Shown: positions 5,373 through 14,316 of the stretch, in pieces | How the letters are laid out: the number at the start of each line of letters is the position of its first letter | Position numbering within the stretch: position 1 is the first letter of the stretch | Virus record (IMG/VR): IMGVR_UViG_3300043395_000403 | Location: 1 to 23,682 of that record | Source: a virus | Length of the DNA: 23,682 nucleotides | Reading direction: 5' to 3' (one strand) | Made by a program: the position numbers and the translations under genes | The notes under the pieces: model-generated | Seen by the model: only the letters and a program-made list of their open reading frames with translations | Databases searched by the model: none | What the model was told of the DNA's origin: nothing

Positions 5373-6818
5373 GTGAACGAACTGGACCAGCTTGATGAAC
5401 GATTGGAGCTGACGCTCCTTCTCGAGGAGAAGATGCGGCGTCAGCGGGAGCGGAAGATCTCCACGTACTACCCTGAAACTGGGCCGCTGCGGCGGGAGTG
5501 GTATCCGAAGCACATGGAATACTTCGCTGCCGGAGCGAGGTACCGTGAGCGGCTAATGATGGCAGCGAACCGTGTCGGCAAGACGTGGGGGATCGGTGCG
5601 TACGAGATGGCGTTGCACCTGACTGGGAATTATCCGGCATGGTGGAAGGGGAAGCGGTTCGATGGGCCGATCAGTGCGTGGGCGGCAGGGGACACCGGGA
5701 AGACGACCCGTGACATCATTCAGCTTGCGTTGCTGGGGCAGTACGGGGATTTCGGAACCGGATTGATCCCGAAGGATTCTCTTCTTCGGTGGACGACCAA
5801 GCCCGGTGTATCTGAGGCAATCGAAATCGTGACGGTAAAGCACATCACCGGAGGCGAGAGTCGGTTGACGTTCAAGTCGTACGACCAGAAACGCGAAGCC
5901 TTTCAGGGAACCGCACAAGAGGTCATCTGGCTCGATGAAGAGCCTCCGGCTGATGTATACACGGAGTGCGTGCTCCGAACGATGACCAACGACGGTCTCG
6001 TGATGCTGACATTCACGCCGCTAATGGGGATGAGCGAGACGGTGATGATGTTTCTGCCGAATGGGACGATTGAGCCTGGGGCGTTTGGGAGCAAGTACGT
6101 CGGCATGGCGACGTGGGACGATGTTCCGCATCTCTCCAAGCAGCAGAAAGAGGAGTTGTGGGCGAGTATACCGCCATTCCAGCGAGACGCCCGTTCCAAG
6201 GGCATCCCGCAGCTTGGCAGCGGGGCTATCTATCCGGTGCCGGAGAGCGAGCTTGTGGTTGATGACTTCGATCTGCCGCAGCACTGGAAGCGCTGCTTCG
6301 GGATGGACGTTGGATGGAACCGGACGGCTTGTGTGTGGGGCGCGATTGATCCCGAGAGCGGCACGGTTTACCTGTACTCGGAATACTACAAAGGCCAACT
6401 GGAGCCAGCGTTGCACGCTGAAGCGATCCGGGCTCGCGGGATGATCCCCGGGGCGATTGATCCGGCGTCCAGGGGCCGCGCACAGACTGACGGTCAGCAG
6501 TTGCTGGGACTGTACCGGAGGCATGGGCTGGATATTGCGGTCGCGAACAACTCGGTGGAGAGCGGTCTGTACGAGGTCTGGCAGCGCATGTCCTCAAGTC
6601 GCCTGAAGGTGTACAAGAGCCTGCGGAACTGGGTAAACGAGTTTCGGCTATACCGGCGTGACGATAAGGGAAAGGTCGTCAAGGAAAACGATCACTTGAT
6701 GGATGCGACTCGTTACCTCATAGTTAGCGGCATAAATCGGGCGGCGATTGCTGGAAAATCACAAACAACTCGCAGTTCGTCGTTTGTCGTTCCGATGCTT
6801 AACTTTTTCAAGAGATGA
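5373..6818 (+). CDS. terL: terminase large subunit, ATPase and nuclease
   Basis: This 481-aa protein is the DNA-packaging motor. The ATPase half has Walker A at 64-71 (AANRVGKT), Walker B with the catalytic Glu at 184-190 (VIWLDEE; D188, E189) and a coupling motif TFTP at 213-216. The nuclease half has acidic residues D312 (GMDVGW), D363 (AIDP) and D440/D444 (NDHLMDATRY), matching an RNase H-like metal site that cuts the concatemer. Length is close to P22 gp2 (499 aa). I use GTG 5373 because the following helix (LDQLDERLELTLLLEEK) fits the family; its ribosome site is weak. The stop overlaps the portal ATG. No recognisable small terminase precedes it. Confidence 0.95.
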   Translation: MNELDQLDERLELTLLLEEKMRRQRERKISTYYPETGPLRREWYPKHMEYFAAGARYRERLMMAANRVGKTWGIGAYEMALHLTGNYPAWWKGKRFDGPISAWAAGDTGKTTRDIIQLALLGQYGDFGTGLIPKDSLLRWTTKPGVSEAIEIVTVKHITGGESRLTFKSYDQKREAFQGTAQEVIWLDEEPPADVYTECVLRTMTNDGLVMLTFTPLMGMSETVMMFLPNGTIEPGAFGSKYVGMATWDDVPHLSKQQKEELWASIPPFQRDARSKGIPQLGSGAIYPVPESELVVDDFDLPQHWKRCFGMDVGWNRTACVWGAIDPESGTVYLYSEYYKGQLEPALHAEAIRARGMIPGAIDPASRGRAQTDGQQLLGLYRRHGLDIAVANNSVESGLYEVWQRMSSSRLKVYKSLRNWVNEFRLYRRDDKGKVVKENDHLMDATRYLIVSGINRAAIAGKSQTTRSSSFVVPMLNFFKR

Positions 6819-8842
6819 AAGAAGGTCTTCACAGGCAGGCGATTGAGCAATTCAATGCCATTCAGATTGCGTATCAAGATGAGCGGTTGCAGTGCTTGGA
6901 TGATAGACGTTTTGCGACTATTCCGGGGGCGCAATGGGAAGGCCCATTAGGTCAGCAGTTCGATAACAAGCCACGCTTTGAGATAAACAAAGTCGCAATG
7001 GCAGTTTTGCGTATCGAAAACGAATATCGCAATAACAGAATTGGAGTTGAATTTGCATCAAAGGATGGTTCTGAGTACGATTCTCTCGCTGACGTGTGTG
7101 CCGGGCTGCACCGGGCCGACGAGCAGGATTCTTGCGCTGAAGAGGCCAAGGACAACGCCTTCAGTGAAGCGGTTCACGGTGGAATGGGGGCGTGGAGGCT
7201 GCGGACTGAGTACGAGAACGAGGAGGATGAGGAGGACGAGCGGCAGAGGATTCGGTTCGAGCCGATCTTTGACGCTGATTCGAGTGTGTTCTTCGATCTG
7301 GATGCCCGGCGGCAAGACAAGTCAGATGCAAAATACTGCTTTGTGCTGACGGCAATGACGCCGGACGCCTTCAAGGCTGAGTGGAATCGGGAGCCAGTGT
7401 CTTTCAATAAGGAAATTGAGCGCACCGAGTTCGACTGGTACACGCCGGACGTCGTCTACGTGGCTGAATACTACGTCGTGGAGATGAAATCTGAGGTGAT
7501 CCGCACCTTTCAGGATCAGTTGACCGGCGAAGAAGAGGGTTTTGACGAGGCCGAGTATGAGGAGAAGAAGGATATGCTGGCAGCGACCGGCTGGAAGGAG
7601 ATCAAGCAGCGCAAGGTGAAGCGACGCAAGGTCCACAAGTACATCCTTTCGGGTAATGAGATCCTTGAGGACTGCGGGTATATCGCCGGGAAGCATATTC
7701 CGATTGTGCCGGTGTACGGCAAGCGGTGGGTCGTGGACAATGTGGAGCGGTGCATGGGGCATGTGCGGCTCGCAAAAGACGCGCAGCGGCTCAAGAACAT
7801 GCAGGTGTCGAAATTGGGCGAAATCTCGGCCTTTTCGAGCATCGAGAAGCCAATTTTCACCCCTGAACAGGTCGCTGGGCATACAACCCTCTGGGCGGAG
7901 GATAACGTCAAGAATTACCCGTATCTGCTCGTCAATCCTGTGACGGATGCGACTGGAAATTCGGTCCCGGCAGGCCCGGTCGGGTTCACGAAGTCCCCTG
8001 ACATCCCGCAGGCGATGGCTGCGCTTCTGCAACTCACCGAGGTGGACATGCAGGACATCCTTGGGAACCAGAACCAGGGTGACAAGGTGCTCTCGCACCT
8101 TTCGAGCAAGACCGTGGAGATGGTTCAGCAGCGGCTGGACATGCAGAGCTACATCTACATGTCGAACATGGCCAAGGCCGAGAAGCGGTCTGCTGAAATC
8201 TGGCTGTCGATGAGCAAGGACGTGTACGTGGAGCCAAACCGCAAGATGAAGAAGATCATGGCGAACGGCAAAACGGAGCCCGCGCAACTCAATAAGCCGG
8301 TCATGACCGAGGAAGGTGAGGTCGAGGTTGAAAATGATATGTCTGAGGCCGAGTACGACGTTGTGGTAACAATCGGGCCGACGTCGGCAACGAAGCGGCA
8401 GGCAACGGTGCGCGCTCTCACCAACATGATGCAGATCACGCAAGATCCGGAGATGCTTCAGGTGCTGTCGGCGATGACCATGATGAACATGGAAGGCGAA
8501 GGAGTCGGCGAGGTGCGCGATTACTTCCGTAAGAAACTTCTGCGGATGGGTGTTATCGAGCCGACCGAACTGGAGGCTCAGCAACTCATGCAGGAGGCCC
8601 AAAATATGCCCCCTGACCCGCAGCAGCAGTATCTGGAGGCGGCAAGCGAGCAGGCCCTTGCACAGGCCACCAAGAGCCGCACAGAGACAATCCTGACGCT
8701 GGCTAAGGCCGAGGAGACCAGAGCGAAGACGGCTGAGACTCTTTCCAAGGTCAGCAATCTCGATCAGGACCGGATCTTCGGCCTTGCTGACCGCATAGGC
8801 CAAGCGGTGCAACGCGAAAGCGCGCCCCCACCTATGCAATAA
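6815..8842 (+). CDS. portal protein, P22 gp1-like
   Basis: A 675-aa protein in the portal position between terminase and scaffold, a little shorter than P22 gp1 (725 aa). It would form the dodecameric ring at one head vertex through which DNA enters and leaves, docking TerL during packaging and gp4 afterwards. The N-terminal part has PRFEINKVAMAVLRIENEYRNNR and the SEAVHGGMGAWRLRTEY phrase typical of P22-type portals, then a very acidic loop (ENEEDEEDE at about 129-137). The C-terminal third is helical and Gln/Ala-rich, as expected for the barrel. It starts at ATG 6815 in an ATGA overlap with terL; no clear ribosome site is visible, so coupling probably drives translation. Confidence 0.93.
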   Translation: MKEGLHRQAIEQFNAIQIAYQDERLQCLDDRRFATIPGAQWEGPLGQQFDNKPRFEINKVAMAVLRIENEYRNNRIGVEFASKDGSEYDSLADVCAGLHRADEQDSCAEEAKDNAFSEAVHGGMGAWRLRTEYENEEDEEDERQRIRFEPIFDADSSVFFDLDARRQDKSDAKYCFVLTAMTPDAFKAEWNREPVSFNKEIERTEFDWYTPDVVYVAEYYVVEMKSEVIRTFQDQLTGEEEGFDEAEYEEKKDMLAATGWKEIKQRKVKRRKVHKYILSGNEILEDCGYIAGKHIPIVPVYGKRWVVDNVERCMGHVRLAKDAQRLKNMQVSKLGEISAFSSIEKPIFTPEQVAGHTTLWAEDNVKNYPYLLVNPVTDATGNSVPAGPVGFTKSPDIPQAMAALLQLTEVDMQDILGNQNQGDKVLSHLSSKTVEMVQQRLDMQSYIYMSNMAKAEKRSAEIWLSMSKDVYVEPNRKMKKIMANGKTEPAQLNKPVMTEEGEVEVENDMSEAEYDVVVTIGPTSATKRQATVRALTNMMQITQDPEMLQVLSAMTMMNMEGEGVGEVRDYFRKKLLRMGVIEPTELEAQQLMQEAQNMPPDPQQQYLEAASEQALAQATKSRTETILTLAKAEETRAKTAETLSKVSNLDQDRIFGLADRIGQAVQRESAPPPMQ

Positions 8843-8874
8843 ATAGGATTGCTTTTTCTTTCAGTTAACAGCAA

Positions 8875-9795
8875 ATGGATACCAAACAAAAGGCAGACGA
8901 CGAGACGATAGACCAAAATAAAGAAGAAGTAGTTTCTGAAGTTGAAATCAAGGAAGAGCAAAATCCTTCTGTTGATGAAAACAAAGAAACTGATTCTAGC
9001 AAAAGTGAAGAACCTTCTTCGAGTAGCGAAGAAGATAATAGCTCTAGTGAAGAAGAATCTTCTGATGAGGTTATCGTCAAAATCGACGGGGAAACGCCGC
9101 CCCAAGAAGAAGACGAAAAGCGTGCTCCTGAGTGGGTTCGAAACGTAAGGAAGACCAATCGTGAGCAGCAGAAGCGGATTCGGGAACTTGAAGAGAAGCT
9201 GAAGGCTCTTGCTCCGGTGGAAGAAACACCGAAGTTGGGGCAGAAGCCAACTCTTGAGGCTTGTGATTATGACGCTGATAAGTTCGAGACCGAACTTGAA
9301 CGGTGGCACCTTCGCAAGCAGCAGGTTGAAGCAGCCGCGCAGAAAGCCAAGGCCGAAGAGGCGAAACAGCAGGAAGCGTGGAACGCGAAGTTAGAGAACT
9401 TTCAAAAGGCCAAGTCCTCTTTGAAGGTCAAAGACTTCGAAGAAGCTGAAGAGACCATTCAAGAGATACTGAATCAAACGCAGCTTGCTATCATTGTGGA
9501 GGGTGCAAAAAACCCTGCTGAATTAGTTTACGCCTTAGGTAAGAATCCCAAGAAAGCAAAAGAACTCTCTGAGATAAATAACCCAGTAAAGTTCGCATTT
9601 GAGATAGCCAAACTTGAAACTCGTGTGAGCGTGGAACGTAAAAAATCAGCACCACCGCCAGAAAAGACAGTGAAAGGAGCTGCGCCATTATCCGGCTCAT
9701 TTGACTCGACGCTCGAACGGTTGCGTGCGGAAGCAGACAAAACGGGCGACCGTTCAAAAGTCGCAAAGTATCTTAAATCTCAACGCAATAACTAA
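8875..9795 (+). CDS. scaffolding protein, P22 gp8-like
   Basis: A 306-aa protein, almost the length of P22 gp8 (303 aa), between portal and coat. It should direct coat assembly and leave the head before packaging. Residues 1-85 are extremely acidic and Ser-rich (SSSSEEDNSSSEEESSDE). Long charged helices follow (REQQKRIRELEEKLKAL; then WHLRKQQVEAAAQKAKAEE), and the end is basic (SKVAKYLKSQRNN), matching a coat-binding basic C-terminus. Sequence identity to any one scaffold is not obvious, so position and composition carry the call. The first 200 bases are AT-rich relative to neighbours. No ribosome site is seen before ATG 8875 (TTAACAGCAA leader). Confidence 0.85.
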   Translation: MDTKQKADDETIDQNKEEVVSEVEIKEEQNPSVDENKETDSSKSEEPSSSSEEDNSSSEEESSDEVIVKIDGETPPQEEDEKRAPEWVRNVRKTNREQQKRIRELEEKLKALAPVEETPKLGQKPTLEACDYDADKFETELERWHLRKQQVEAAAQKAKAEEAKQQEAWNAKLENFQKAKSSLKVKDFEEAEETIQEILNQTQLAIIVEGAKNPAELVYALGKNPKKAKELSEINNPVKFAFEIAKLETRVSVERKKSAPPPEKTVKGAAPLSGSFDSTLERLRAEADKTGDRSKVAKYLKSQRNN

Positions 9796-9797
9796 TT

Positions 9798-11099
9798 ATG
9801 CCTTCTGCATTCTCGAAACAGGAAACTGTTTTCTTCGATGAACTGTTGGCCGGATTCGATGACCGACTCAAGTTCGGTCGGAACGTCTCGGTCTTTAACG
9901 CTGACGCTCAGACCTTGGAACGCTCGCAGGGGACTGCGATTTGGCGGCCAATGCCGTACATCTCGACCTCCATCGACGGTCCTGCTGGCACCAGCATCTC
10001 CTCGTCCTTCAGTGACGTGACGCAGTTGTCTGTCCCGATCTCTCTTGGGTTTGACAAAACCGTCCCGTGGGTGATGACGAGCAATGACCTCAATGACCCG
10101 CTCCAGCGCGAGCGCAAGATGCGGTCTGCAACCCAGAAGCTCTCCAGTGACATCAACGTCGCCATTGCGAACGTTGCTGGCATCCAGGGCACGCTTGTCG
10201 TCAAGCGTCTCAGTGCGGCTTCCGGTTACGATGACCTCGCAATCGCGAATGCTCTGATGGAGGAGCAAGGTGTTGTAGACATGGGCTCGGCCCGGAAAGC
10301 GTTCATCCACACCCGCGATTATGCGTTGATGGCTGGAACTCTCGCTAAACCTCAGACCTCTGCCAATCCGAAGGTCAACAAGGCCTACGAAGACGGCTTC
10401 CTTGGTCCTGTGGCTGGATTTGACACCTACTCCGCTGAGTACACCTATCGTCTGACGGCAGCCACTGCCACTGGCGTTACGGTAAACGGTGCAAACCAAC
10501 GCTACGTGCCGAAGGCTACTTCGACCGCTGCGACTGGTGAAACCGCCAACGTTGACAACCGCTACCAGAACCTGACGGTTGCTGTGTCCTCTGGGACCAT
10601 CAAGGTTGGTGATAGGTTTACGATCTTGAACGTGAATGCGGTCAACGCGATCACCAAGTCTGACACCGGCCAACTCCGTACCTTCACGGTGACCGGCATT
10701 GTGTCCGGCGGGGGTGGATCTGGCGTGATTACGATCTCGCCCCCCATCATCGCAGCCGATTCGAGCCCCACGGCTCCTGAATCGGAGTACAAGAACGTGA
10801 CGGCAACGCCTGCAAACGGTGCTGCAATCACCTTCTTGAACACGGTGTCCTGCAACGTGGCTCCCTTCTGGGACGAGCGCGCAATCGAGTTGCTTCCGGG
10901 TCGCAATGGCGTGGACGGCAATATGGCTGAGTCCGGGGCTTCCTATATCACCGGCACAACCGACCTTGGGGTTCAACTCATCATGTATAAGTTCTTCGAC
11001 ATCAACTCGAAGACCTACAAGTACCGTTGCGACACCCGCTTCGGTGTTGGGATGACAAACCCGCAGATGTGCGGTGTCATCCTGTTCAGCCAGACCTAG
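9798..11099 (+). CDS. major coat protein, P22 gp5-like
   Basis: A 433-aa protein, near P22 gp5 (430 aa), in the coat position. Order of features agrees with P22: an N-terminal arm, then WRPMPYISTSIDG, a long-helix region with RKMRSATQKLSSDINVAIAN, PxVAGFD-like text (LGPVAGFDTYSAEY), then NVDNRYQNLTVAVSSGTIKVGD and TGIVSGGGGSGVITISPP, the beta-rich part. It builds the HK97-fold icosahedral shell. The start ATG 9798 follows ACTAATT and has no ribosome site. The stop is TAG 11097-11099, and a strong terminator follows at 11118. The long minus-strand frame opposite is a shadow of this gene. Confidence 0.93.
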   Translation: MPSAFSKQETVFFDELLAGFDDRLKFGRNVSVFNADAQTLERSQGTAIWRPMPYISTSIDGPAGTSISSSFSDVTQLSVPISLGFDKTVPWVMTSNDLNDPLQRERKMRSATQKLSSDINVAIANVAGIQGTLVVKRLSAASGYDDLAIANALMEEQGVVDMGSARKAFIHTRDYALMAGTLAKPQTSANPKVNKAYEDGFLGPVAGFDTYSAEYTYRLTAATATGVTVNGANQRYVPKATSTAATGETANVDNRYQNLTVAVSSGTIKVGDRFTILNVNAVNAITKSDTGQLRTFTVTGIVSGGGGSGVITISPPIIAADSSPTAPESEYKNVTATPANGAAITFLNTVSCNVAPFWDERAIELLPGRNGVDGNMAESGASYITGTTDLGVQLIMYKFFDINSKTYKYRCDTRFGVGMTNPQMCGVILFSQT

Positions 11100-11117
11100 T
11101 ATCTGGTGTTGACCAAC

Positions 11118-11156
11118 GAAGAGGGGTGGTAATCCCACCCCTCTTCTGCTATTTTT
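11118..11156 (+). terminator. strong intrinsic terminator after the coat gene
   Basis: GAAGAGGGGTGG at 11118-11129 pairs perfectly over 12 bp with 11135-11146 around a 5-base loop, followed by TGCTA and T11152-11156. It lies 19 bases past the coat stop. It would limit read-through so that head genes exceed the downstream tail and ejection genes, unless a late antiterminator is present. Confidence 0.85.
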
Positions 11157-11161
11157 GCATT

Positions 11162-11302
11162 ATGCCATTGAAGAAGGGTTATTCTCCAAAAACTGTATCA
11201 GCTAACATCAAAGCGGAGATGAAAAGTGGGAAACCGCAAAAACAAGCTGTCGCCATTGCTTTAAGTGTAGCGAAAAAGGCTAAATCTAAATCAAAGAAGT
11301 GA
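11162..11302 (+). CDS. small conserved phage protein, 46 aa
   Basis: The start ATG 11162 is six bases after the terminator's T-run. The protein is very basic: MPLKKGYSPKTVSANIKAEM, then SGKPQKQAVAIALSVAKK and a Lys-Ser tail. The pattern MPLKKG...SANI...SGxPQKQAVAIAL is found in tiny proteins of many phages; their role is unknown. A longer frame open from 11027 would start inside the coat gene and is unlikely. Its transcription must come from read-through or from a promoter I cannot see. Confidence 0.75.
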   Translation: MPLKKGYSPKTVSANIKAEMKSGKPQKQAVAIALSVAKKAKSKSKK

Positions 11303-11303
11303 G

Positions 11304-11543
11304 ATGGCAAATCCGACGATGCTTTATCGTGTTGGTGGTCCGCATCAAATTGATGGTGGCTCGTTTTCTTACGTTGTTGTCGATTCGGAAGACGAAGCGG
11401 CCTTCAAGAAGGCGCTTTCCGAGGGGTGGCATCTAACGCCTGTTGATGCTTTGGCCTACCACGAGGGCAAGCTTGATCCCGCAGAAGAAAAAATTGAAAG
11501 TCCTCGCATTCCCTCTGTGAAGCCGACGAGGGCTAGGGTATAA
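11304..11543 (+). CDS. conserved phage hypothetical protein, 79 aa
   Basis: It follows the 46-aa gene by one base; the only ribosome-site candidate is a weak AAAGAAG. The protein reads LYRVGGPHQIDGGSFSYVVV, EDEAAFKKALSEGWHLTPVDAL, and ends in a Pro/Arg-rich tail. The pair of phrases PGPHxIHGG-like and EEGWxLTxxxA-like is typical of short proteins next to head-completion genes in short-tailed phages. Function unknown; a virion-associated role is possible from position. Confidence 0.7.
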   Translation: MANPTMLYRVGGPHQIDGGSFSYVVVDSEDEAAFKKALSEGWHLTPVDALAYHEGKLDPAEEKIESPRIPSVKPTRARV

Positions 11544-11549
11544 ACAGTC

Positions 11550-12023
11550 ATGGGCTACACCAAGCGACAGTTCGTTGAGGCTGCGTTTGAGGAGATCGGG
11601 CTTGCGTCGTATGTGTTCGACCTGCAGCCCGAACAACTCGAAAGCGCAGTTCGTCGCTTGGATTCCATGATGGCCACTTGGGACGGTAGAGGGATCAAAG
11701 TCGGCTATCCGCTGCCGTCGAGCCCGGAGAATAGCGATCTGGATTCTGAGACGAATGTCCCGGCACTGGCCAATGAAGCGATCACGCTGGCCCTAGCAGC
11801 CCGTCTTGCACCCCAGTACGGCAAGCAGGTCTCACCGGAGACAAAAACCGCTGGGAAGGTCGCTTTTGACGCATTGCTGAACATCGCAGCGCATCCTTTG
11901 GAGAAACAACTCCCAAACTTGGTCCCCGCTGGATCTGGGTATCGGGCTTTCGATCAGGTGTTCTTGGACCCGCCAAACACCGCTCCGCTTCAAAATACAA
12001 ACAACGGGTTGCTTTTTAATTAA
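11550..12023 (+). CDS. head completion / tail accessory factor, P22 gp4-like
   Basis: A 157-aa protein, close to P22 gp4 (166 aa), and in the same place downstream of the coat. The N-terminal part is helical with FVEAAFEEIGLASY and LESAVRRLDSMMATWDGRGI, which is characteristic of this family; NEAITLALAARLAPQYGK follows, and the Pro/Asn-rich tail (LDPPNTAPLQNTNNGLLFN) fits an extended C-terminus. The protein should attach to the portal after packaging and keep DNA inside, forming the platform for the gp10 homologue. P22 gp4 also has wall-degrading activity, which I cannot confirm here. Confidence 0.88.
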   Translation: MGYTKRQFVEAAFEEIGLASYVFDLQPEQLESAVRRLDSMMATWDGRGIKVGYPLPSSPENSDLDSETNVPALANEAITLALAARLAPQYGKQVSPETKTAGKVAFDALLNIAAHPLEKQLPNLVPAGSGYRAFDQVFLDPPNTAPLQNTNNGLLFN

Positions 12024-12024
12024 C

Positions 12025-12474
12025 ATGGGCTCAATCGGAAATCTTTCAATCACCGATGCCGTTACGGCTTCCACACGCTTTGCTGTGGACCAGAACGACA
12101 TGGACTTCTCTGTCCCGGTCGGAGCCGTGGTAGACTACATCGAGTCTCAAATCCAGACCGGAGACGGCAAACGGCTCCAGTACGCAGCTCCATCTGCCAC
12201 AGGCTTCACCGTGGCAATCACAGACTCCAGTGCGAGCGTATGGCTTGTGCTGACTCCTGCCGCTGGATACGCAGCCGGAACGATCACGCTGCCAGCGGTC
12301 GCAAATTGCGTCGAGAATCAGGAAGTCTTGGTGAACTGCACACAATCGGTCGCAACGCTGACCGTGGCTGGCAACGGTGGAACCGTCATTGGAGCACCGA
12401 CAAGTCTTTCAGCGAATGGATTCTTTCGGCTTCGTTTTGAGCCGGTGTTAAAAACTTGGTACAGAGTAGGGTAA
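12025..12474 (+). CDS. putative virion-associated protein, 149 aa
   Basis: The N-terminal part (NLSITDAVTASTRFAVDQND, VPVGAVVDYIESQI) is followed by a beta-rich domain with LTPAAGYAAGTITLP, NQEVLVNCTQSVATLTVAGNGG and FFRLRFEPVLKTWYRVG. The C-terminal part resembles small structural domains found near tails and spikes in phages that present a scalar-value-like beta fold. Position inside the late operon, next to gp4, supports a virion role. Exact function unknown. No ribosome site (TTTTTAATTAAC leader). Confidence 0.6.
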   Translation: MGSIGNLSITDAVTASTRFAVDQNDMDFSVPVGAVVDYIESQIQTGDGKRLQYAAPSATGFTVAITDSSASVWLVLTPAAGYAAGTITLPAVANCVENQEVLVNCTQSVATLTVAGNGGTVIGAPTSLSANGFFRLRFEPVLKTWYRVG

Positions 12475-12478
12475 AATT

Positions 12479-14314
12479 ATGCCAGACGTATTCAAATCTC
12501 GCGACGGTGTTATCCGTCAAAACGTGGACCTCGGGAATGGGGCATTTGCTGAAGTTGTTTCAGCCTCTGTTGCCGCACCAGTTGGAGGAGCAACTGAGGC
12601 GAAACAGGATGTTGGAAATGCTTCTTTGGCAACTATCGCAACGAACACCACCGGAGCCGCTACAGCAGCAAATCAGGCCACTGGAAATGCTTCGCTTGCA
12701 ACGATTGCCGCAAATACTACTGGAGCAGCCACGGCAGCGAATCAAACGACAGGCAACGCTTCACTGTCTTCAATAAATAGCAAGACTGTAACTCCAATAT
12801 CAAGTATCCCAAGTTTTGATCAATCCAGTGTTCCTGTTCGTTCTGTTGGGCAGAATGTAACTGGGGCTGGATTTTCTGCTGTGGGGGTATCTGTGCTTGA
12901 TGCTTTTTTTGTTCAGACTCCGATTGTAGGAACTGGAGTTTCGTACAATCAAGCCACTGGAGCACTCAACATTGTTGCCGGGACCACTGCAAACGCAGAA
13001 TTTTTGGCACGCTCCGTCGGAGCCTATCGTGGGTCCATGCGAAAGCGTTTTACGTTGACCGCCTCGCAGCGAATTGCGAACAACAACCTAGCGGTTCTCC
13101 TCGCTGACCTCATCGGTGAAGGACTTGCCGTAACAATCAACAGTGCTACGTCTATCACGGTTGCGATCCCTGGACACACGTTTGATGCGACCAACGTCGG
13201 ACAATCTGTGCTTGTGGGAGGGATTGTTGGTACCGCAGGCGTCCCCGGCAGATACGCAATCGCGTCTGTTGTTGCTGGCGTTAGTATTAACCTGACAGTT
13301 GCAGGCTGGCCCGCCTCAGGCACTTGCACGGCAACGCTTTTTGGCCGCAACTACGTCCGACACTTAGTCACTGGAACTGTAGCAACAAACGTCGCAATCG
13401 ACGCGCAGCGTAATGGATGGGCCACTGGTGATACGACCGCAACCACAATAACGACTGCGTCTCCAGGTGTATTGCTTCAGACAGAATTGACTGGGCGAGA
13501 AATCTTTTTCTCAAACTCGCTTAGAGCAAGTACCACTACTCCAAACTTTTCAACGATTGGATCTCGGTACGAAAATATCCCAGATCAAAACGTGGATCTC
13601 TATGTGTTTTTGTGGTCGTTCAATGGAACAACGGCTCCGGCATCATCGACTACATGGACACTTGCATCGTTGGCTGTTGAGAACTTCCCAAACTTGCCGA
13701 TGTACGTGCAGGGGTTCCGTTCTCTCGGCCAGCAAAACGCTCTCCCAGTTCAGCTTCAATCAGGAACGGCTGCAAACGTGCTTGGAACGGTTTCGCTGGC
13801 GGCGGCGCAAACGCTGGCGACGTTGACCACACTTACAGGGGGAACAGCAGCAGAGGATGCCGCGACGACTGCCAACCCTCATATTATTGGCGGGGTTGTG
13901 AGAACAGCACCAGCTCCCACCACGCTGATCGCTGGTGATGCTGCTCGTCTCACAATGTCCAGTGCTGCTCAAGTAATTAACAAGCCCTTCTCTGTTTCTG
14001 AAACAGATTGGCAATACACTGGAGTGCTGACAACCACTACTCCGCAAGTAATGCGTGCTGCTGGTGCTGCTGGCATCAGGAATTACATTACAGGAATACA
14101 GTTTCAAAACACTAACGCAACCGCAACAACTATCTTGATTCAGGATGGAGCAACAACAATCGCTCAATACAACGCTGTAGCAAACATGGCAACAGTTGCT
14201 GATATGGAGTTCCCTACGCCACTGAAAGGGACAGCAGCCACAGCTATGAATGTCACGTGTGGTACAGCCGGAGCTTCTGTGTTTATGAACGCTCAAGGTT
14301 ATCAATCCGCTTAA
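12479..14314 (+). CDS. putative virion protein with N-terminal repeats, 611 aa
   Basis: A Thr/Ala/Ser-rich, cysteine-poor beta protein, as expected for a virion surface or tail protein. Residues 46-91 are two copies of a 23-residue repeat (GNASLATIA...TAANQ type) plus a partial third, joined to ATEAKQD, a phrase common in phage structural proteins. The middle has many strands (VTINSATSITVAIPGHTF, LYVFLWSFNGTTAPASSTT). The C-terminus (RNYITGIQFQN, then FPTPLKGTA, ending NAQGYQSA) matches a domain seen at the end of other phage structural proteins. It has no counterpart between gp4 and gp10 in P22. A decoration, fibre or adhesin role is possible; no catalytic motif is seen. Confidence 0.65.
   Translation: MPDVFKSRDGVIRQNVDLGNGAFAEVVSASVAAPVGGATEAKQDVGNASLATIATNTTGAATAANQATGNASLATIAANTTGAATAANQTTGNASLSSINSKTVTPISSIPSFDQSSVPVRSVGQNVTGAGFSAVGVSVLDAFFVQTPIVGTGVSYNQATGALNIVAGTTANAEFLARSVGAYRGSMRKRFTLTASQRIANNNLAVLLADLIGEGLAVTINSATSITVAIPGHTFDATNVGQSVLVGGIVGTAGVPGRYAIASVVAGVSINLTVAGWPASGTCTATLFGRNYVRHLVTGTVATNVAIDAQRNGWATGDTTATTITTASPGVLLQTELTGREIFFSNSLRASTTTPNFSTIGSRYENIPDQNVDLYVFLWSFNGTTAPASSTTWTLASLAVENFPNLPMYVQGFRSLGQQNALPVQLQSGTAANVLGTVSLAAAQTLATLTTLTGGTAAEDAATTANPHIIGGVVRTAPAPTTLIAGDAARLTMSSAAQVINKPFSVSETDWQYTGVLTTTTPQVMRAAGAAGIRNYITGIQFQNTNATATTILIQDGATTIAQYNAVANMATVADMEFPTPLKGTAATAMNVTCGTAGASVFMNAQGYQSA
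12614..12766 (+). repeat. 69-base coding repeat, two full copies and a partial third
   Basis: Copies start at 12614, 12683 and 12752. Each full unit encodes 23 residues beginning GNASLATIA and ending TAANQ plus two. Copies 1 and 2 differ mostly at third codon positions, so the protein repeat has been kept while the DNA has drifted. This suggests an old duplication held by function, possibly a helical or trimeric stalk. Confidence 0.85.
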
Positions 14315-14316
14315 TT

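Noticed and set aside
7322-8839. 505-codon minus-strand frame opposite the portal gene
   Set aside because: Its His/Leu/Arg-rich text is the mirror of portal codons; there is no ribosome site or neighbour on that strand.
9792-11138. 448-codon minus-strand frame opposite the coat gene
   Set aside because: It is antisense to an unmistakable coat gene, gives no protein-like motifs, and all supported genes lie on the + strand. Open frames of this kind are common opposite GC-rich genes.
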